From NCBI GenBank assembly GCA_008828725.1, contig MEHQ01002348.1, positions 198,968-262,967 on the forward strand: a DNA stretch of 64,000 nucleotides, given 5' to 3'. This document shows, one piece after another, positions 37,001-39,909 of the stretch. Made by a program: the position numbers and the translations under genes. Positions within the stretch are counted from its first letter, which is position 1; each line of letters opens with the position of its first letter. The stretch comes from Saccharina japonica. Taxonomy: Eukaryota; Sar; Phaeophyceae; Laminariales; Laminariaceae. A model generated the notes under the pieces. That model saw only the letters and a program-made list of their open reading frames with translations. It searched no databases and had not been told where the DNA came from.

Positions 37001-37283
37001 CGGCACTGGGTGTGCTGGGTGGTCGATGGGCCAAATGACGATTTAGTGTAAACAACCCAAACAGAGAACATTCGCCCCTTGGTCAACGGGGAAAAAAAAA
37101 AAACTGTAGCACTAGTCTACCGATAACATCATCAATGTTCCCAAAACTTGGTCACCCCACCTTTACGGGGTAAGGCTGGCGCGGGTCCATCGCCTCCAGG
37201 TCTCGCAGTACCGCCACCGGGTACCACTGTCTCTTCCAATCGAAACCCCCCTGCGCCGGTTCTTCAACGGCCCGTCCTTCTTC
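3013..37283 (-). CDS. Rieske-type oxygenase gene, PAO/TIC55/PTC52 family, at least 12 exons
   Basis: Known relatives (pheophorbide a oxygenase, TIC55, PTC52) are plastid-membrane enzymes fed by ferredoxin that oxygenate chlorophyll-derived or related substrates. Seen here in transcript order: QWYPVAV entry motif, Rieske site (CPH, then CIYH 18 residues on), LWLWPD, iron site DPAH plus a His five residues later, MPTDADAPV with FRTWYNG, a CSAC pair, an Ala/Leu-rich membrane segment, and a DYVHA terminus with stop at 3013-3015. Joined exons keep phase with GT-AG borders. Roughly 436 residues are visible; the family usually has 500-560. Missing are a firm start with transit peptide and a stretch between the 22.7-kb and 17.1-kb exons. 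Introns reach 6.6 kb and are full of repeats. Family membership is firm; which paralogue, and so the substrate, is not decided. Confidence 0.88.
3090..3892. other. Intron sequence with GC-rich, G-tract part
   Basis: 3360-3520 is GGA/GGG-rich with a run of 18 G at about 3423-3440. Minus-strand frames at 3111-3302 look like shadows. Last Rieske intron. Confidence 0.5.
3893..4352. mobile_element. MITE-like element with about 60-bp inverted ends
   Basis: Left end CCTAAACAACCGATTTTCCT...TCCGATGAGAATGAAAATCG; right end its reverse (TCGATTTTCACTCTCATCGG ... GGCTGTCCCTAGG). About 460 bp. One further arm is at 25833-25912. Lies in the last Rieske intron. Confidence 0.65.
4759..4972 (-). mobile_element. 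G-tract repeat family 1, truncated copy
   Basis: GTAGGATGCAGCTCGCCCTC through TCATACGACTACGGCCATG and a run of about 24 C (4943-4970). The tract ends 10 bases from the splice donor of the Rieske exon at 4980. Confidence 0.75.
4980..5099 (-). CDS. Rieske oxygenase exon: C-terminal membrane segment
   Basis: 120 bp, strong acceptor (long C/T run then CGCAG), donor G|GTGAGA. It encodes an Ala/Leu-rich stretch (SAAAALVLLAAASVA) followed by KALWLAGSAMASS, the membrane anchor expected near the family's C terminus. Ten bases past the donor lies a run of about 24 G on the sense strand, from the repeat inserted in the intron. Confidence 0.88.
5519..5624 (-). CDS. Rieske oxygenase exon: C-terminal CxxC segment
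   Basis: 106 bp, acceptor GCAACTTTCAG, donor G|GTGAGA. It encodes LTREQMLDRMETHTKDCSAC. The HT..CxxC pattern is shared by PAO, TIC55 and PTC52 and in plants is linked to thioredoxin-dependent redox control; such control here is inference. Phase 0 entry matches the exon at 6199. Confidence 0.92.
5640..5945. repeat. (GGGTA)n array
   Basis: About 60 pentamers with sporadic changes, in the intron between the Rieske exons at 6199 and 5624. It creates a 223-codon PTLPYPTLPY frame on the minus strand, which is not a gene. Confidence 0.93.
6199..6320 (-). CDS. Rieske oxygenase exon: MPTDADAPV and FRTWYNG block
   Basis: 122 bp, acceptor TTGAACGCAG, donor AAG|GTGAGT. The peptide has AERTFFMPTDADAPVRAF and FRTWYNGQGGGGP, a hallmark of the family just before the C-terminal tail. 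The following intron (5625-6198) contains the (GGGTA)n array. The longer open frame running into that array is an artefact of the repeat. Confidence 0.9.
6464..6985 (+). mobile_element. G-tract repeat family 1, full copy
   Basis: Begins with G run and TGTACTTCATG, then head GGCCGTAGTCGTATGACC, body (CTGCTAAGAACCGCTTCTGAG, GGTGTGGCCACTTCC, TGACCGCCAAAAACA) and ends at a short AT palindrome (TATAAATATCAAATATTTATA). About 520 bp. No coding frame of substance. A second copy follows immediately. Confidence 0.8.
6986..7512 (+). mobile_element. G-tract repeat family 1, second tandem full copy
   Basis: Same layout as the copy at 6464, starting at its own G run and ending in CCTATATATAATAG followed by another G run. 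The pair is head to tail. Confidence 0.8.
7760..8035. repeat. Minisatellite, about 15-bp unit
   Basis: GGTTGAACGGACCT-like units, diverged, over about 270 bp. Confidence 0.75.
8120..8310. repeat. Dispersed repeat shared with 56480-56690
   Basis: TTCAGTTGCAATACT, CGACCTTTCATGACTC and GGTCATGGGCAA recur in order at 56480-56690. No ends or coding recognised. Confidence 0.6.
8518..8557 (-). CDS. Rieske oxygenase micro-exon: ALLCLHHEVTVLS
   Basis: 40 bp, donor A|GTAAGAA, acceptor GGGCAG or nine bases earlier (GCAAG, adding GGQ in frame). LLCLHHEVTVL fits the LLHxQE-type motif that precedes the C-terminal domain in this family. Phase 0 entry suits the exon at 14738, and the phase-1 exit gives a Ser codon split exactly onto the next exon at 6320. 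Confidence 0.7.
8558..8796. other. Intron sequence, nothing recognised
   Basis: Part of the 6.2-kb Rieske intron. Confidence 0.5.
8797..9031. mobile_element. Palindromic MITE (GGGCCC type)
   Basis: TTAAGGGCCCGAATTAACGA at the left, CGTTAATATGGGCCCTTAG at the right, arms meeting near CCAAGATCCTAATATTTTGG. Confidence 0.8.
9236..9513. mobile_element. Three tandem piggyBac-like MITEs at shared TTAA sites
   Basis: Three units of about 88 bp, each from TTAACCCCTTAAGAACTGG to AGTTCTGAATGGGTTAA. The CCCTT/AAGGG-type ends and TTAA borders fit piggyBac-type target duplication. Each copy sits in the TTAA of the previous one. Confidence 0.7.
9591..9661. mobile_element. Decayed MITE (CCACTCTGT type)
   Basis: GTCCGGAAATATAAGGATCG and AACGGTCCTTCAACTTCCGG survive around a T run; outer ends lost. 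Confidence 0.5.
9927..9962 (+). mobile_element. G-tract repeat family 1, head fragment
   Basis: TCCTGTCGTGCACGGCCGTA then GTCGTTTGACC; only the first part of the head remains and no G run leads it. Confidence 0.45.
9975..10050. repeat. ATCTATAGATAG palindromic short array
   Basis: About 16-bp units of GATCATCTATAGATA, four to five copies. Confidence 0.75.
10091..10416 (-). mobile_element. tRNA-headed SINE, full copy, head type I
   Basis: The head at the right end has pol III boxes: A box TGGTCTAACAGG and B box GGTTCGAGTCT. The body has the family marks CGACGAGAG...GAGGGAAGAAAG, CCGTAGTGGGGGAGGAGGGA and GATCTGAGTCACGACTA, then an A-rich tail. Family of about a dozen copies in this window. 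Confidence 0.85.
10417..11025. other. Intron sequence, nothing recognised
   Basis: AT-rich; ACTGCAGTC/TACTGGCG short motifs only. Confidence 0.5.
11026..11348 (+). mobile_element. tRNA-headed SINE, full copy, head type II
   Basis: Same body as the family, but a different tRNA-like head: GTAGAGTAGTGGTCAGC as A box region and GAGTTCAAATCCC as B box. Ends in GATGGACAAAACAAAAAAC. See the finding on head exchange. Confidence 0.8.
11428..11541. repeat. Three tandem units around GGGGGTATACCCCC
   Basis: About 37-bp units: GGGGGTATACCCCC followed by GTGTTAGCCGAGGGTGA. Each holds a 14-bp perfect palindrome. Confidence 0.85.
11884..12215 (+). mobile_element. tRNA-headed SINE, head type II, with poly-G interruption
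   Basis: Head TCTGGTGGTTAGCTTCAAAT matches the type II copy at 11026, with a damaged B box. The body matches the family but contains an expanded run of G at about 12107-12117 and a partial duplication of AACCGTAG. Confidence 0.75.
12325..12437. mobile_element. Small MITE (CTATTACGG type)
   Basis: Inverted ends near TAACGGGGCATCATAGTTAA and TTTACTATAGCCCCCCGTAA; core has ACCAAATAGTGTCAGTAAAA and GTGCACCGTAGGTCC. About 110 bp. Confidence 0.7.
12622..12815. repeat. Five scattered CCGGCACTAT motifs
   Basis: Motif at about 12636 (inverted), 12673, 12691, 12762 and 12799. Spacing is irregular, which suits binding sites or a non-autonomous element's inner motifs rather than a tandem array. Confidence 0.5.
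13030..13085. repeat. (CAG)n
   Basis: About 18 CAG units with two changes. Confidence 0.85.
13332..13392. repeat. (CCCT)n / (CCTT)n
   Basis: TCCCTTCC then pure CCCT units. Confidence 0.85.
13596..13685 (+). mobile_element. G-tract repeat family 1, head fragment
   Basis: A run of about 20 G, then TGTACTCATGTTGTGCATGG and GTCGTATGACCATAGGCCC, then another G-rich run. Confidence 0.65.
13686..14022. other. Intron sequence, nothing recognised
   Basis: No repeat or frame of note. Confidence 0.5.
14023..14494 (+). mobile_element. G-tract repeat family 3, full copy
   Basis: Starts with a G run and CGTACCCCATGTATTGCTTG, the third variant of the shared head. Its body (GCCTGGTTATTGAGCTGCC, ACGACGTCGTTGCCTC) is unrelated to families 1 and 2, and it ends with ACGCACCCCCCCC. 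About 470 bp. Confidence 0.75.
14738..14833 (-). CDS. Rieske oxygenase exon, downstream copy of the duplicated exon
   Basis: Same 32 codons and borders as the copy at 17049-17144; the only difference is one synonymous Leu codon, while flanking intron sequence differs at roughly one base in twelve with indels. The frame stays open upstream to 14962 in this copy, so the exon may be longer. The two could be used as alternatives, or one may be silent; a transcript using both would still be in frame. Confidence 0.5.
15004..15113. mobile_element. Small MITE (CTATTACGG type)
   Basis: CTATTACCGGGGGGCCATAG to TCCTATTTATTATGCCCC. In unit 1 of the segmental duplication. Confidence 0.75.
15362..15672 (+). 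mobile_element. tRNA-headed SINE, head type I
   Basis: GGTCTAACAGGTAGCCACGA and GGTTCGATTCTCC mark the type I head. The body ends in GCGGATCATATAAATGGGAT and an A-rich tail. Part of the duplicated segment; its partner is at 17521. Confidence 0.85.
15764..16252 (+). mobile_element. G-tract repeat family 3, second copy
   Basis: Same start, body and C-run end as the copy at 14023, with small indels. It is the left part of the second unit of the segmental duplication. Confidence 0.75.
16250..16793 (-). mobile_element. G-tract repeat family 1, full copy inside the duplicated segment
   Basis: Bounded by C runs on both sides; AT palindrome (TATAAATATACCGGTATGAT) at the left, head at the right. It interrupts the second copy of the 1.75-kb duplication, so it inserted after that event. 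Confidence 0.8.
17049..17144 (-). CDS. Rieske oxygenase exon, upstream copy of a duplicated exon
   Basis: A 32-codon open block (VLPGILARLPPPLKALAW, then NTFKLDKRMAMK) ending at AAG|GTGGGC, phase 0. It sits where the family has a helical stretch before the last His/Glu motif, and its end phase fits the next exon. The start is uncertain: the CAG used here has a poor pyrimidine run, and a stop lies farther upstream in this copy. A near-identical copy lies at 14738-14833. Assignment to this gene rests on position, phase and weak resemblance. Confidence 0.55.
17317..17427. mobile_element. Small MITE (CTATTACGG type)
   Basis: CTATTACCGGAGGGCCATAG to TCCTATTTATTATGCCCC. Partner of the copy at 15004. 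Confidence 0.75.
17521..17838 (+). mobile_element. tRNA-headed SINE, head type I
   Basis: Full copy with good A box (TGGTCTAACTGG) and B box (GGTTCGATTCTCC), body, and A-rich tail. Partner of the copy at 15362 in the segmental duplication. Confidence 0.87.
17852..17982 (-). mobile_element. G-tract repeat family 2, full copy
   Basis: Body end AACGTAATGAGCGCCCAAG to head (GACGGAGCACCGG... TTGACCATTGACCACGC) and then a run of 13 C at 17970-17982, which is the leading G tract on the element's own strand. About 130 bp. Confidence 0.7.
18012..18130. mobile_element. Small MITE (CTATTACGG type), clean ends
   Basis: TCTATTACGG at the left and CCGTAATAGA at the right, with AGTAAATAGAACC and GGTCCTATTTACT as inner TIR parts. 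Best-preserved ends of the family. Confidence 0.8.
18178..18540 (-). CDS. Unassigned open frame with splice-like borders
   Basis: The minus strand is open for more than 110 codons (DANIVVLGSTSFGVLNSKIP, later SVTSLLPYVRIHLVHENE). Inside it is an excellent acceptor (TTGCTTCTCATCAG at about 18426) and a GTAATA donor after ENEEG. It lies in the intron where one Rieske exon is still missing, but its peptide does not clearly match the expected segment. The plus strand also has a 111-codon open frame here. Confidence 0.22.
   Translation of the reverse strand, partial: GIKTPSDLTNDANIVVLGSTSFGVLNSKIPPGGGVVLLLLIRVLGKCVDRSVTSLLPYVRIHLVHENEEGNKPTFFYCTNTGVATKHDCLSVCQTPEKKRAAWWEPLRRRSLENAHLPEK
19092..19425 (+). 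mobile_element. tRNA-headed SINE, head type I
   Basis: Type I head (TGGTCTACCAGG, GGTTCGAGTCTCC) and full body ending in GGATGGGAAAAGCAAAAC. A 9-bp insertion (ATTACAATA) lies early in the body. Confidence 0.85.
19426..19978. other. Intron sequence; one open stretch on the plus strand
   Basis: 19430-19580 reads YRPILVYQLAELKAATGNRF on the plus strand, compositionally coding-like but unassigned. The rest shows nothing. Confidence 0.3.
19979..20097. mobile_element. Small MITE (CTATTACGG type)
   Basis: TATTACGGTGTACCATAGTA to TTTACTAGGGTCCCCCGGCA, same core as the others. Confidence 0.7.
20410..21757 (+). mobile_element. Ty1/copia 3' remnant with palindromic end (fossil)
   Basis: The plus strand carries a copia-type RNase H region (LQAYADADYASKAADRRSVSG, then PSKYMEFSLEASADSE). 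It is followed by a purine-rich tract and a sequence starting TGTCATAAAAT, which looks like the start of an LTR at about 20941. About 290 bp later the sequence turns back on itself and repeats in reverse to about 21755. It is broken, a 3' part only. Confidence 0.75.
20728..21755. repeat. About 1-kb inverted repeat with a 15-bp spacer
   Basis: Arms 20728-21225 and 21241-21755 are near-complementary, with a small spacer around 21226-21240. The arms hold the copia tail, purine tract and part of an LTR-like sequence, so two element ends lie tail to tail. Within each arm a roughly 90-bp unit (TACTACGCCAGTTACG...) is repeated twice. Such a palindrome would fold into a long hairpin if transcribed. 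Confidence 0.85.
21817..22012. mobile_element. Small MITE (CTATTACGG type) split by another MITE
   Basis: Left end TCTATTACGGGGGACGAGAG, right end GGTCCTATTTACTATGGCCG...AATAGAT. The CCACTCTGT-type MITE at 21872-21951 is inserted in its middle. Confidence 0.75.
21872..21951. mobile_element. 80-bp MITE (CCACTCTGT type), nested
   Basis: CCACTCTGTACATAAATATA at the left and TATATTTCGGTACAGAGTGG at the right, near-perfect inverted ends. Confidence 0.75.
21998..22080. repeat. GATCTATCT short array
   Basis: Nine-base units of TCTATCTGA, about eight copies. Confidence 0.75.
22114..22197. mobile_element. 84-bp MITE (CCACTCTGT type)
   Basis: GCCACTGTGGGCGCAAATAT, AAGGACCG and CGGTCCTTATGTTTACGACC AGAGTGGTAC. 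Confidence 0.7.
22318..22505 (+). mobile_element. SINE body fragment, head missing
   Basis: Body marks GCGAGTCGACGAGGGAAGAA, GAGCCTACTG and GATTTGAGTTACGACTA are present; the tRNA head is not. About 150 bp left of the Rieske exon at 22651. Confidence 0.7.
22651..22757 (-). CDS. Rieske oxygenase exon: GFAGTRNMVVGFEAPGLIYYRTDYTD
   Basis: 107 bp, acceptor ATTTTGCAG, donor GAT|GTGAGC. It joins to the iron-site exon through a split Gly codon across a 6.6-kb intron. The peptide fits the beta-strand region after the iron site (GFEAPGLIYYRTDY). A weaker alternative donor (GTAGAA at 22628) would add VSSGSTTN, a stretch also plausible for the family. No opposite-strand alternative fits. Confidence 0.82.
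22893..23190. repeat. Minisatellite, about 20-bp unit
   Basis: GCCTATTGGACTACAGTA repeated about 14 times with changes. Confidence 0.88.
23813..23896. mobile_element. 84-bp MITE (CCACTCTGT type)
   Basis: CACTCTTGTCCAGAAATATA, GGGCCGTTTC and AAACGGTCCTTATATTTAGG GACAGAATGG. Confidence 0.7.
23897..24977. other. Intron sequence with GC hairpins; no assigned gene
   Basis: 23955-23998 is a GGGGCCC/GGGCCCC foldback. At 24541-24573 a good acceptor (CTTGTCGTTGCAG) and GTAAGTA donor bound 33 bases on the plus strand, which may be chance. Confidence 0.35.
24978..25325. mobile_element. Palindromic MITE (GGGCCC type) with its right half doubled
   Basis: A full element at 24978-25172 is followed by AAGCACGCCTCATTTG..., an unknown base at 25207, then a second right half ending in the same AAGCACGCCTC segment at 25291-25325. 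The doubled unit is about 118 bp. Confidence 0.75.
25326..26384. other. Intron sequence; nothing assigned
   Basis: Holds one MITE arm (25833-25912). Other open frames show no family. Confidence 0.45.
25833..25912. mobile_element. Single arm of the 3893-4352 MITE family
   Basis: AAATCGATTAATCATTCTCA, ATTAGCAAAATCGGCTGTTC match the right arm at 4285-4345. The partner arm was not found nearby. Confidence 0.5.
26385..26645. repeat. ATGCCATGCA short tandem array
   Basis: About 10-bp period of CATGCAATGC / ATGCCATGCA with scattered changes over 260 bp. The His/Cys/Met-rich open frames are repeat shadows. Confidence 0.85.
26905..27745. repeat. Minisatellite, about 22 units of 37-38 bp
   Basis: Unit AATGCCACCTTATAGGGGTG GCGGCTTATTTTCTGAGC with small changes. 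Inside the 6.6-kb Rieske intron. Confidence 0.92.
27746..28562. other. Intron sequence, nothing recognised
   Basis: AT-rich with a TATATA tract at about 27848-27880. Confidence 0.5.
28563..28652. mobile_element. piggyBac-like MITE
   Basis: TTAACCCCTTAAGAACTGG to GCTATGAATGGGTTAA, bordered by TTAA on both sides. Confidence 0.7.
28744..28866 (+). mobile_element. SINE 3' fragment
   Basis: Begins at CCGTAGTGGGGAGGAGG and ends GAATGGGATGG plus A-rich tail, so only the last third of the element is present. Confidence 0.75.
28867..29294. other. Intron sequence, nothing recognised
   Basis: No repeat or conserved frame. Confidence 0.5.
29295..29378 (-). mobile_element. SINE 3' fragment beside a splice donor
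   Basis: Reverse of the tail region (TTTATTATCTTCGCCCTTCT, CCCTCCTACGTAGTCG). It ends only about 7 bases from the border of the Rieske exon at 29385, so the early intron is SINE-derived. Short and diverged. Confidence 0.5.
29385..29474 (-). CDS. Rieske oxygenase exon: mononuclear iron site
   Basis: 90 bp. It starts by completing the Asp codon (G|AC), giving LADPAHVPFAHHG. The Asp and the two His separated by four residues are the expected iron ligands. It ends MDITMEEGQ then G|GTGTGT. The acceptor is AAG after a pyrimidine-rich stretch, weaker than the others. A SINE fragment begins only a few bases past the donor. Confidence 0.9.
29475..30307. other. Intron sequence, nothing recognised
   Basis: Contains short AACCCCTAA runs at 29620-29645 only. 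Confidence 0.5.
30308..30444. repeat. Two tandem units of about 70 bp
   Basis: GGGGCGGGTCTGCTTCGTTT TTCCACCTCTCGTTG and its neighbour at 30388. Confidence 0.8.
30646..30736. mobile_element. piggyBac-like MITE, reverse orientation
   Basis: TTAACCCATTCAGAACTG at the left and GGGACCAGTTCTTAAGGAG at the right; the right TTAA is partly lost where the GGGCCC MITE begins. Confidence 0.65.
30737..30957. mobile_element. Palindromic MITE (GGGCCC type)
   Basis: AGGGCCCGTTTTAACGAAGA at the left and TTAATTCGGGCCCTTAAG at the right. It abuts a piggyBac-like MITE on its left. Confidence 0.8.
31090..31253. repeat. Three tandem units of about 54 bp
   Basis: AAGTCTTGAGTGGGCGGAGG CGGGTCAGCGCTATCGGCAA, nearly identical, so recent. 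Confidence 0.88.
31487..31690 (-). mobile_element. SINE body fragment
   Basis: Reverse orientation, with CTCAGATCCGGGGTCACACA and CCCCCACTACGGTTCTTGCC; the head is missing. Confidence 0.75.
31819..32355 (-). mobile_element. G-tract repeat family 1, full copy
   Basis: C run, AT palindrome (TATAAATATGTTATATGT), body and head, then another C run that is shared with a family 2 head. Confidence 0.8.
32356..32453 (-). mobile_element. G-tract repeat family 2, head only
   Basis: The head module followed by a run of about 25 C. It sits between two family 1 copies, each join being at a C run. Confidence 0.65.
32454..32608 (-). mobile_element. G-tract repeat family 1, truncated copy
   Basis: CCCAACACCTCACGGCGCTT to ACGGCCATGCATGACATG and a C run. 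Its right edge lies about 40 bp from the Rieske exon at 32646. Confidence 0.7.
32646..32845 (-). CDS. Rieske oxygenase exon: QGLLWLWPD to PYGFDTLLENLA
   Basis: 200 bp, acceptor CTGCAG, donor G|GTGAGG. The Arg codon AG|G joins to the preceding exon 2.9 kb upstream, giving RACATVIPTK then QGLLWLWPDSS. It ends in YGFDTLLENLA, leading into the catalytic iron site. Three decayed copies of its first 80 bp lie in the upstream intron (32997-33334). The opposite strand also has an open frame here, but only this strand matches the family. Confidence 0.92.
32997..33334 (-). repeat. Three decayed tandem copies of the 5' half of exon 32646-32845
   Basis: Exon-like blocks lie at 33253-33334, 33118-33198 and 32997-33075, each starting after a CAG (TTCAG) just as the real exon does. 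The first reads ACATVIPPKEFQGKLWRWP in an open frame, about 17 of 26 residues as in the true exon; the others carry substitutions and at least one stop. Between blocks lie short repeats of GGTTTCATAACG. All sit in the intron upstream of the true exon in transcription order. No donor of the full exon is present in them. Confidence 0.75.
33538..33628. repeat. TACGTCGTTGCG short array
   Basis: 12-bp units, about seven, in a Rieske intron. Confidence 0.75.
33947..34327. other. Overlapping open frames on both strands inside a Rieske-gene intron
   Basis: Plus 33947-34210 (87 codons, with KPMYGKKSVVNYVREEWW) and minus 33938-34327 (129 codons) are both open. Either looks protein-like. Position in the intron 32846-35722 suggests a mobile-element fragment rather than a host gene. 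No family recognised. Confidence 0.2.
34765..34947 (+). other. 60-codon open frame, unknown
   Basis: ATG to TAG, Ser/Thr/Ala-rich (MDATASGAKRSILTASYRD...). It lies inside an intron of the minus-strand Rieske gene. No motif recognised; possibly a fragment of a mobile element. Confidence 0.15.
35440..35560 (+). mobile_element. SINE 3' fragment
   Basis: CCGTAGTGGGGGAGGAGGGA to GAATGGGATGG with A-rich tail. In a Rieske-gene intron. Confidence 0.75.
35612..35668. repeat. AGTCGGTAAT short tandem array
   Basis: Five to six units, same motif class as at 63655. Confidence 0.65.
35723..35791 (-). CDS. Rieske oxygenase exon: end of the Rieske domain
   Basis: 69 bp, acceptor CTCACCCCCAG, donor AAAAG|GTGAAG. 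The split Gly codon (GG|G) joins exactly to the previous exon, giving FEGDGKCGSIPQADPA, a standard continuation of this family's Rieske fold. The short intron before it (35792-36226) carries CCA trinucleotide repeats. Confidence 0.88.
36060..36185. repeat. (CCA)n-rich tract
   Basis: Imperfect CCA/CAC trinucleotides in the 435-bp Rieske intron; Thr- or Gly-rich frames here are shadows. Confidence 0.85.
36227..36390 (-). CDS. Rieske oxygenase exon: [2Fe-2S] domain
   Basis: Acceptor TCTCTGGGCAG, donor GG|GTAAGA, 164 bp. It encodes GEALVVWREP, then the cluster ligands: CPH and, after 18 residues, CIYHGWEFEG. CxH and CxxH are the two Cys and two His that hold the Rieske cluster; the family spacing is about 15-17, so this one is slightly long. 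This is the clearest single coding block in the window. Confidence 0.93.
36430..36760. repeat. Minisatellite, about 17-bp unit
   Basis: AGGGTGTACCTTATCA repeated about 19 times, in the intron between the exons at 37161 and 36390. Confidence 0.9.
37161..37283 (-). CDS. Rieske oxygenase exon: FDW/QWYPVAV entry segment
   Basis: 41 codons, phase 0 at both ends, acceptor GTGCAG and donor AAG|GTGGGG. The peptide carries GGFDWKRQWYPVAVLRDLE, the conserved stretch just before the Rieske domain in PAO-like proteins. It joins in frame to the next exon at 36390 (PYPVK then LMGEALVVW). The intron between them (36391-37160) holds a GTGTACCTTATC minisatellite. Confidence 0.88.
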
Positions 37284-38034
37284 CTGCACGAAAACGGACA
37301 ACAGAAAACAGTGATACCAGGTGAGGATATAGTCTGCCTCAGAAGGGTGCGATATGGCCAGTTGGACAGGGCCAGAAAAAAGTACCCCTTCGCACAGCGA
37401 GTCTCCTTCTCCACATCCCCATCACTATGATATGAGGTTAAGTATACTTCCAGCATTAGTGTGAGGGTTATTTAGAGAAACTCCAGTATTACCCATTCCC
37501 CCCTCAAGCCCTAAACCCTACCCCTATCCAACATCGTAGACCGAACCCATACTTCTACCCCTATATTGGCCATAGAACTTTGTTCGGGATATGATTCGGG
37601 CAAAACTCAACAACATAATAAAATAACAGTCGGCAATACAAAAAAACAGGCACGTACATACCAGGTACTGGTATATGTTGATTCCTCTCTGAATCCTACA
37701 TGCCTCAAGTGGGAGATTGGCAAACGCTACGTATCCCAACGATGTCGCAACTGTACTAAACGTTCACGGCGGAATCGGGTGTCACATTGCTACTGCCGGT
37801 GCTTGCTTTCACCGTATACGCCCTGTGTGGTGTGCTTGTAGAGCCAGTAATGCGTCTCTCTTCTACATTGTATATTAGTAAAATACGAGTCAGGGTACTT
37901 GAACACAGTGGCTCTGCAGCTACATCTGTGACGCGCGAAAGTCGACGGCCCACGCGCATGTTTGATGCGCTCAGTCGTACTCTTATTTCCACACAAAAAC
38001 AGCCCACCGACTACAGTCCGAGGCGTTAAACCTT
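37284..38034. other. Upstream or intron sequence, nothing recognised
   Basis: 37490-37530 has CCCTAAACCCTACCCC-like runs. No splice-bounded frame found. Confidence 0.45.
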
Positions 38035-38130
38035 ACCCTACCCTACCCTGCCCTACTCTTCCCTGCCCTACCCTACCCTGCCCTACCCTACCCTACCCTA
38101 CCCTACCCTACCCTACCCTACCCTACCCTA
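38035..38130. repeat. (CCCTA)n array
   Basis: The same pentamer as at 5640 on the other strand, about 19 units, followed by GGGGA repeats and a family 1 repeat head. Confidence 0.9.
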
Positions 38131-38160
38131 CATATAGGGAGGGGAGGGGAGGGGAGGGGA

Positions 38161-38564
38161 GGGGTGTACTCATGTCTTGCATGGCCGTAGTCGGATGACC
38201 ATAGACCCGCGCATCCCTGCAATGCCGGAACGGAGCACATTGGGTTTTCACCGACCAGGCAGACGGCATATACGGGGGGGTGTACTCATGTCGTGCACAG
38301 CGGTAGTCGTATTATTATAGACCCTTGCATCCCTACAATGCCGGGACGGAGCAGTTGGATTTTCACCAACCAGGCAGACCTTGCTTGCACCAAGCGCGAA
38401 GCGCCGTGATGTATTGGGCGAGTAGCATGAAGGATGAGCTACACCCTGCTAAGAACCGCCTGTGAGGCGGACTTGCTTATGGACGACAGCCTCCAATGAA
38501 TTTAATTGATTTCTGGTGTGGCCACTTCCAGAGACAGTAAACATACAGAGGGGGGGGGGGGGGG
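38161..38564 (+). mobile_element. G-tract repeat family 1, two copies, both truncated
   Basis: A head fragment (38161-38275) is followed by a G run and a longer copy (38276-38546) that ends in the CCACTTCCAGAGACAGTAAA region and a run of about 17 G. Each copy has its own G run and head. Confidence 0.7.
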
Positions 38565-38866
38565 AGAAAAATCCTCTATTTCCCGCCGTTTTTTCCCCCA
38601 TCCCCCCCAAAAATACCCATACAGTAAACAAGCACAAGCACATAAAGACACGCATATATAGATATGCATATAAGAACAGTAACAGGAAGAACAACCAGAA
38701 CAAAATGACAAGAGGGTGACAACAAGAGGGGGCCACCAAAGCCCCTTACAATAGTGAAATCACACCACAGCAGTTTCAACAACAGCAAGAGCAGCAGCAA
38801 CAACAACCAAAGCACAACAACACCACCGCCAACAACAGCAACAACGATACAGGTGTAGGTACATAC

Positions 38867-39139
38867 TGTACGAGCTCCAACCTTCTGTTTTTCCCCCTGC
38901 TGCACCTCGCGCCCGACCTCCACAAACAGCCGTCCCAAGCGTCCGTCCCTCGCCGCCACCGCTCTCGCCCCTCCCGCCACCGCCCCTCCCACCCCCGGTG
39001 CCACACGCCACGAACCTCTCGAAAAGCAACCGCTGACAGGCTTCCGTCCAGTCGGCTGCAACGCTAGCTGTATCGGTGACGGGAGTGCACCCTCCAACAA
39101 ACCTCGCGGGGAAACCGCGAACGCTTCATGAAGTGGGAG
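38867..39139 (-). CDS. Possible N-terminal exon (transit-peptide region) of the Rieske oxygenase
   Basis: Tentative. A phase-0 open stretch of 91 codons, rich in Ala, Arg, Gly and Val as plastid transit regions often are, ends at a GTATGT donor after codons for GART. The next known exon starts in phase 0, so the join would be in frame. The acceptor is a CAG after a pyrimidine-rich run. The region is GC-rich and low in complexity, so the open frame could be chance; another frame here also stays open for some distance. Confidence 0.3.
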
Positions 39140-39337
39140 CTGTCGAGCATTTGTAGGATGTAAGCGGCGGGGATGACAGGCGGAAGGGGGTGGGGTGGGG
39201 TGGGGTTGGATGTGGGTGGGGTAGGGGGTGGGGGTGTAGGGGGGGGGGTCTGCACGTTCGGGGGGCACACTGCCTGGAATTGGAGTTGGATGGTGTGTAC
39301 TGCTACACAAGGTTGAGGCTCCACACCTCAGACGGAC

Positions 39338-39400
39338 AGATCATCTACAGATCATTTACAGATCATCTACATATCATCTACAGATCATCTACAGATAGAT
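39338..39400. repeat. CAGATCATCTA short array
   Basis: Five units of CAGATCATCTA, 11 bp. Confidence 0.7.
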
Positions 39401-39909
39401 CATATAAACCATTCCCACTTCATGACCTAGATACTTCAAGGGAGATCTATCTGGTCCAGACATTGTTTGATTTAGCTCATGCGGCCTAACCCCATACTTC
39501 ACACTTCGAAGTATACCAGGTAGAGAGCAGTAGCCTGTCAATCAGTTGTTTCACCCAACCACGTTTCCACTGGCCGCTTCAATCGTGTGTCACCTACGGA
39601 ATGCAGTAGGACAGTAGGACATCTATACAGACAGGTAGCGTGGCGCCGTCGTGTCGCTGCAGTAGGGCGGGAGGTCATGCTCGTACAGTAGCAACCAGTA
39701 GATCACAAGTACCAGGTGCAAGTTACTCGTATATGTCATACGCCGTACAGCTGCAGTACTATGATCCAAGCCGGCTGAAGAGTGGTGGCCGGCCCAGAGT
39801 TTACAGCGATATGACACCGGAAAATGTCGCACTCGTATTTTCAAAGCGGAGGACATTAAAAAAAAAATGGACCGGGTGCAGGGCAGCAGGGCGCGTATGA
39901 CCTACACTA
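39401..39909. other. No gene seen
   Basis: Mixed sequence; no feature recognised. Confidence 0.5.
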
